From assembly GCA_003635265.1 (NCBI GenBank), contig PYIZ01000046.1, positions 58,584-122,583 on the forward strand: DNA of 64,000 bases, given 5' to 3'. Position numbers and translations under genes: made by a program. Position 1 is the stretch's first letter; each line of letters begins with the position of its first letter. Positions 61,695-64,000 of this stretch are shown piece after piece. The stretch is from Candidatus Poribacteria bacterium. Its GTDB lineage: Bacteria > Poribacteria > WGA-4E > PCPOR2b. Under the pieces are notes generated by a model. It searched no databases. It worked only from the letters and a program-made list of their open reading frames with translations, and had not been told where the DNA came from.

Positions 61695-62987
61695 TTATTC
61701 TGCCCGCAACGCTTCAATGGGCGAAAGCCGCGCTGCCTTGATTGCGGGATAAACCCCGAAAAAGATGCCAATCGTTGCCGAGAAGGCAACCGAGATAAGC
61801 ATCCATTGAAGCGAGATCACGGCAGGCCACTCCGGAACAACCTTAGCGATCTTTACAGCGACATTCGCCATGCCCTGCCCGGCAAAGATACCTAGTCCAA
61901 CACCGAGCAATCCACCGACACTACACATAGAAACGGCTTCAACCAAAAATTGGCACAAAATATCCCTCCGTTTCGCACCAAGTGCTTTTCGCAATCCAAT
62001 CTCGCGACTGCGCTCAGTTACCGACACTAACATCATGTTCATGATACCAATGCCGCCTACGAGTAACGAAAAGCCAGCGATGCCCCCAAGCACGATTTTA
62101 ATAAGTCTACTCACCTTTTCAAATTGTGCAAATTTTGCCTTCGGCACATCAATCTTAAAGAAATCGTCTTGGTTGCGATGTCGTTTGCTCAGTACTGCCT
62201 TAACTTCATCAATCGCTTGGTCAATGTGATCCACGCTGTTTGCCTGAATCGAGAACGACCGCACATGATGATCACCTGTGAATCGCTCCTGCATAGTTGT
62301 TAGGGGGATAAACAGGCGATCATCAAGATTCCAAGAGCCACCGAGGACTTTCCCCCGCTGTCGCATCACGCCCACAACCTTGAATCGCTCGGCAACGCGA
62401 TTGGGTCGCCAACCGCCCGACCACCCCTCGTAATCTAGGATAACCTTAACCTCCTCACCGATCGGATCTTCTTCGCCAAATAATGCCTCTGACACATCTG
62501 TTGCCAGAACACAGACTTTGGTTCGATTTGTGATATCGGCTTTGGAAATAAATCGACCCCGTTCGGGTCCCCAGCTCATCCCAATTTCATAGAGGGGGAT
62601 AGTACCAATCACTCCTGTGCGTTTCTCCGCGCCCCCATTGGCAAGGACAAGGATATTATAGTAATTAATGCGACACCACGCGTTAGAGACAGATGGGCAT
62701 TCGGCTTCAATCGCAAGCACATCCTCATATGTCAAATATTCGCCGCTGCGATTGGGTTCCCAGCGACCATCTTTTTTGATCCATGGGTTGCGATTTAGGC
62801 GGAAGTGATGGGCACCACCAATCTTTTCAAACGAATCAAGAATGATAAGCTTGGCACCGTCGCCAATAGCAATCATTGACAGCACCGAAGCGACACCAAC
62901 GACGATCCCAATCATCGTCAAAAGGGAACGCATCTTGTTCGTACGAATGGCTGTGAGTCCAATAAAAAATCCTTCACCAAATTTCAA
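61695..62987 (-). CDS. MacB/FtsX-type ABC transporter permease (copy 2)
   Basis: A 430-residue permease with the same layout as copy 1: N-terminal TM, MacB core with Y-Y-N-I-L-V-L-A and G-V-I-G-T-I-P-L-Y-E-I-G-M, then the FtsX domain, ending P-I-E-A-L-R-A-E in both. No ATPase or MFP partner in the window. Gene order permease-S9 peptidase-permease suggests duplication around the peptidase. MacB relatives extrude peptides, macrolides or lipoproteins. Confidence 0.9.
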   Translation of the reverse strand: MKFGEGFFIGLTAIRTNKMRSLLTMIGIVVGVASVLSMIAIGDGAKLIILDSFEKIGGAHHFRLNRNPWIKKDGRWEPNRSGEYLTYEDVLAIEAECPSVSNAWCRINYYNILVLANGGAEKRTGVIGTIPLYEIGMSWGPERGRFISKADITNRTKVCVLATDVSEALFGEEDPIGEEVKVILDYEGWSGGWRPNRVAERFKVVGVMRQRGKVLGGSWNLDDRLFIPLTTMQERFTGDHHVRSFSIQANSVDHIDQAIDEVKAVLSKRHRNQDDFFKIDVPKAKFAQFEKVSRLIKIVLGGIAGFSLLVGGIGIMNMMLVSVTERSREIGLRKALGAKRRDILCQFLVEAVSMCSVGGLLGVGLGIFAGQGMANVAVKIAKVVPEWPAVISLQWMLISVAFSATIGIFFGVYPAIKAARLSPIEALRAE

Positions 62988-63118
62988 ACTTACTTCATCC
63001 TTTCACGTTTATTACATCTTCAGGGTCGTTTTTCATATTTCTGGAGGTGCTGATAGTTGATGCATCCCGTGGGCGTTGCGCACCAATCATATTTCACGCT
63101 AGTTATGGGATGTAAGAA

Positions 63119-63998
63119 CCTGTTTTAAAAAGAAAACTTCTACTCAAGAGTTAATGTTTACGTTCAATCATTGGAGCAGTGAATCCAACTCCAATGAAAG
63201 GCATAAACATGACCCAAACAAACTATCCCACGGATTTGACGGATGCCCAATGGTGCCGACTGTTACCTTATCTGCCAAAACCTTCGCCGGTAGGTAGACC
63301 TCTCAAGTGGAAGATGCGTGCAATTATCAACGCTATCTTTTATATAGTCAAATCAGGGTGTCAATGGCGAATGCTCCCGCATCAGATGCCGCCATGGCAA
63401 ACGGTCTACTTCCATTTCAGAAAATGGAAAACTGATGGCACATGGCTTATGATTCATCAAGCACTTCACGAGCAAATCCGTTGTGATATTGGCAAAGCAC
63501 CTTCACCGACAGTAGCTATCATTGACAGCCAATCCGTTAAAACGACCGAACTGGCAGATACTCGCGGCTTTGATGCACATAAGAAAGTCAAAGGTCGTAA
63601 ACGCCACATAGTCACCGATACAATTGGCATTCCATTGCGGGTGAAGGTCACTGATGCAAATATCAGTGATAACCAAGTCGCAATAGAGTTATTAACAGAA
63701 ATCTTTAGGTGGCACATAACGATTCAGTTAGTCTGCGCCGATGCTGGCTATCGTGGAAAATTAGGCGACTGGTTATATATGGCGCATCAGTGTCAATTGG
63801 ACATTGCCCCATCTCTTAGGCAATCGGGATTTGTGGTCGTTCCATTACGTTGGATTGTGGAACGCACCTTTTCTTGGTTCGGTCGGTTTCGCCGATTGAC
63901 TTTGGACTATGAACGCTCTGCCGAAACCGCTGAAGCGATGGTGTACATTGCTTCCATTTACTTGATGCAAAACCGTATCAAATGACTTTTAAAACAGG
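63119..63998 (+). mobile_element. IS5-type insertion sequence with 13-bp terminal repeats
   Basis: Left end CCTGTTTTAAAAAG (from 63119), right end CTTTTAAAACAGG (63986-63998); the outer 12-13 bases are exact inverted repeats. Length about 880 bp, enclosing a single transposase. Target duplication cannot be checked because only 2 nt remain to the right. Confidence 0.85.
63209..63985 (+). CDS. IS5-family transposase
   Basis: A 258-residue DDE transposase. L-T-D-A-Q-W near the start, then D-D-E: I-D-S-Q-S-V-K-T (first Asp, about 109), C-A-D-A-G-Y-R-G (second Asp, about 180) and I-V-E-R-T-F-S-W-F (Glu, about 224) with the Y-(2)-R-(3)-E-like spacing. ATG 63209 has AAAGG upstream; ATG 63194 is an alternative. 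Intact, and ends 1 nt before the right terminal repeat. Confidence 0.92.
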   Translation: MTQTNYPTDLTDAQWCRLLPYLPKPSPVGRPLKWKMRAIINAIFYIVKSGCQWRMLPHQMPPWQTVYFHFRKWKTDGTWLMIHQALHEQIRCDIGKAPSPTVAIIDSQSVKTTELADTRGFDAHKKVKGRKRHIVTDTIGIPLRVKVTDANISDNQVAIELLTEIFRWHITIQLVCADAGYRGKLGDWLYMAHQCQLDIAPSLRQSGFVVVPLRWIVERTFSWFGRFRRLTLDYERSAETAEAMVYIASIYLMQNRIK

Positions 63999-64000
63999 CT

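Noticed and set aside
1..64000. tRNA or rRNA genes
   Set aside because: I looked for T-loop and anticodon-arm signatures and conserved rRNA words and saw none; a tRNAscan/Infernal run would be decisive.

Overview
The window looks like a chromosomal segment of an uncultured, Gram-negative-type bacterium with moderate GC. A TolC-like outer-membrane protein and lipoprotein signals indicate two membranes. The mix of paired phytanoyl-CoA dioxygenase domains, several Gfo/Idh/MocA oxidoreductases, sugar-phosphate isomerase TIM barrels, sialidase-like BNR proteins, LamG proteins and abundant GTAG-footed palindromes suggests a Poribacteria-like (sponge or marine associated) lineage. That placement is an inference from gene content; no rRNA is present to confirm it.

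Layout. 1-19.7 kb (+): a run of nine related ABC-2 type permeases (the first cut by the window edge), then a single ABC ATPase, a large coiled-coil/NEW3 envelope protein and a TolC-like channel. 19.7-26.5 kb: an HpaI aldolase/Gfo-Idh/deacetylase-like operon, a TauE/SafE permease, an amidohydrolase, a small membrane protein and hisC. 26.5-30.5 kb (-): purQ, purL and a HicBA toxin-antitoxin pair. 30.5-43.2 kb: mostly minus-strand carbohydrate catabolism (aldo-keto reductase, Gfo/Idh, isomerase, epimerase, two BNR sialidase-like proteins, MDR dehydrogenase, ThuA-like protein, double PhyH, SelA/DgaE-like PLP enzyme, AXE1-like esterase). Inside this stretch, at 33666-33896 (+), lies a selenoprotein W-like gene read through an in-frame TGA. 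43.6-51.0 kb (+): a four-motif ferredoxin, yicC, gmk, a foreign-looking three-gene cassette (AAA ATPase, ELK-motif nuclease-like protein, 608-aa protein) and coaBC. 51-58 kb (+): three tandem LamG proteins, a TIM-barrel isomerase, rsmA and an N-acetylmuramoyl-alanine amidase. 58-63 kb (-): two duplicated MacB/FtsX-type permeases around an S9 peptidase. 63.1-64.0 kb: an IS5-type insertion sequence.

How the genes work together. The first 20 kb reads as one export or envelope machine: many alternative permease subunits, one energising ATPase, a periplasmic scaffold and an outer-membrane channel. The middle is a glycan-scavenging region. The cassette between gmk and coaBC interrupts a neighbourhood that is usually gmk-rpoZ-coaBC and has the make-up of an accessory, possibly defensive, module.

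The observations most worth following are the UGA-decoded SelW-like protein with a hairpin fitting the bacterial SECIS pattern, the nine-permease/one-ATPase array, the gmk/coaBC cassette, and the family of GTAG-bounded REP-like palindromes.
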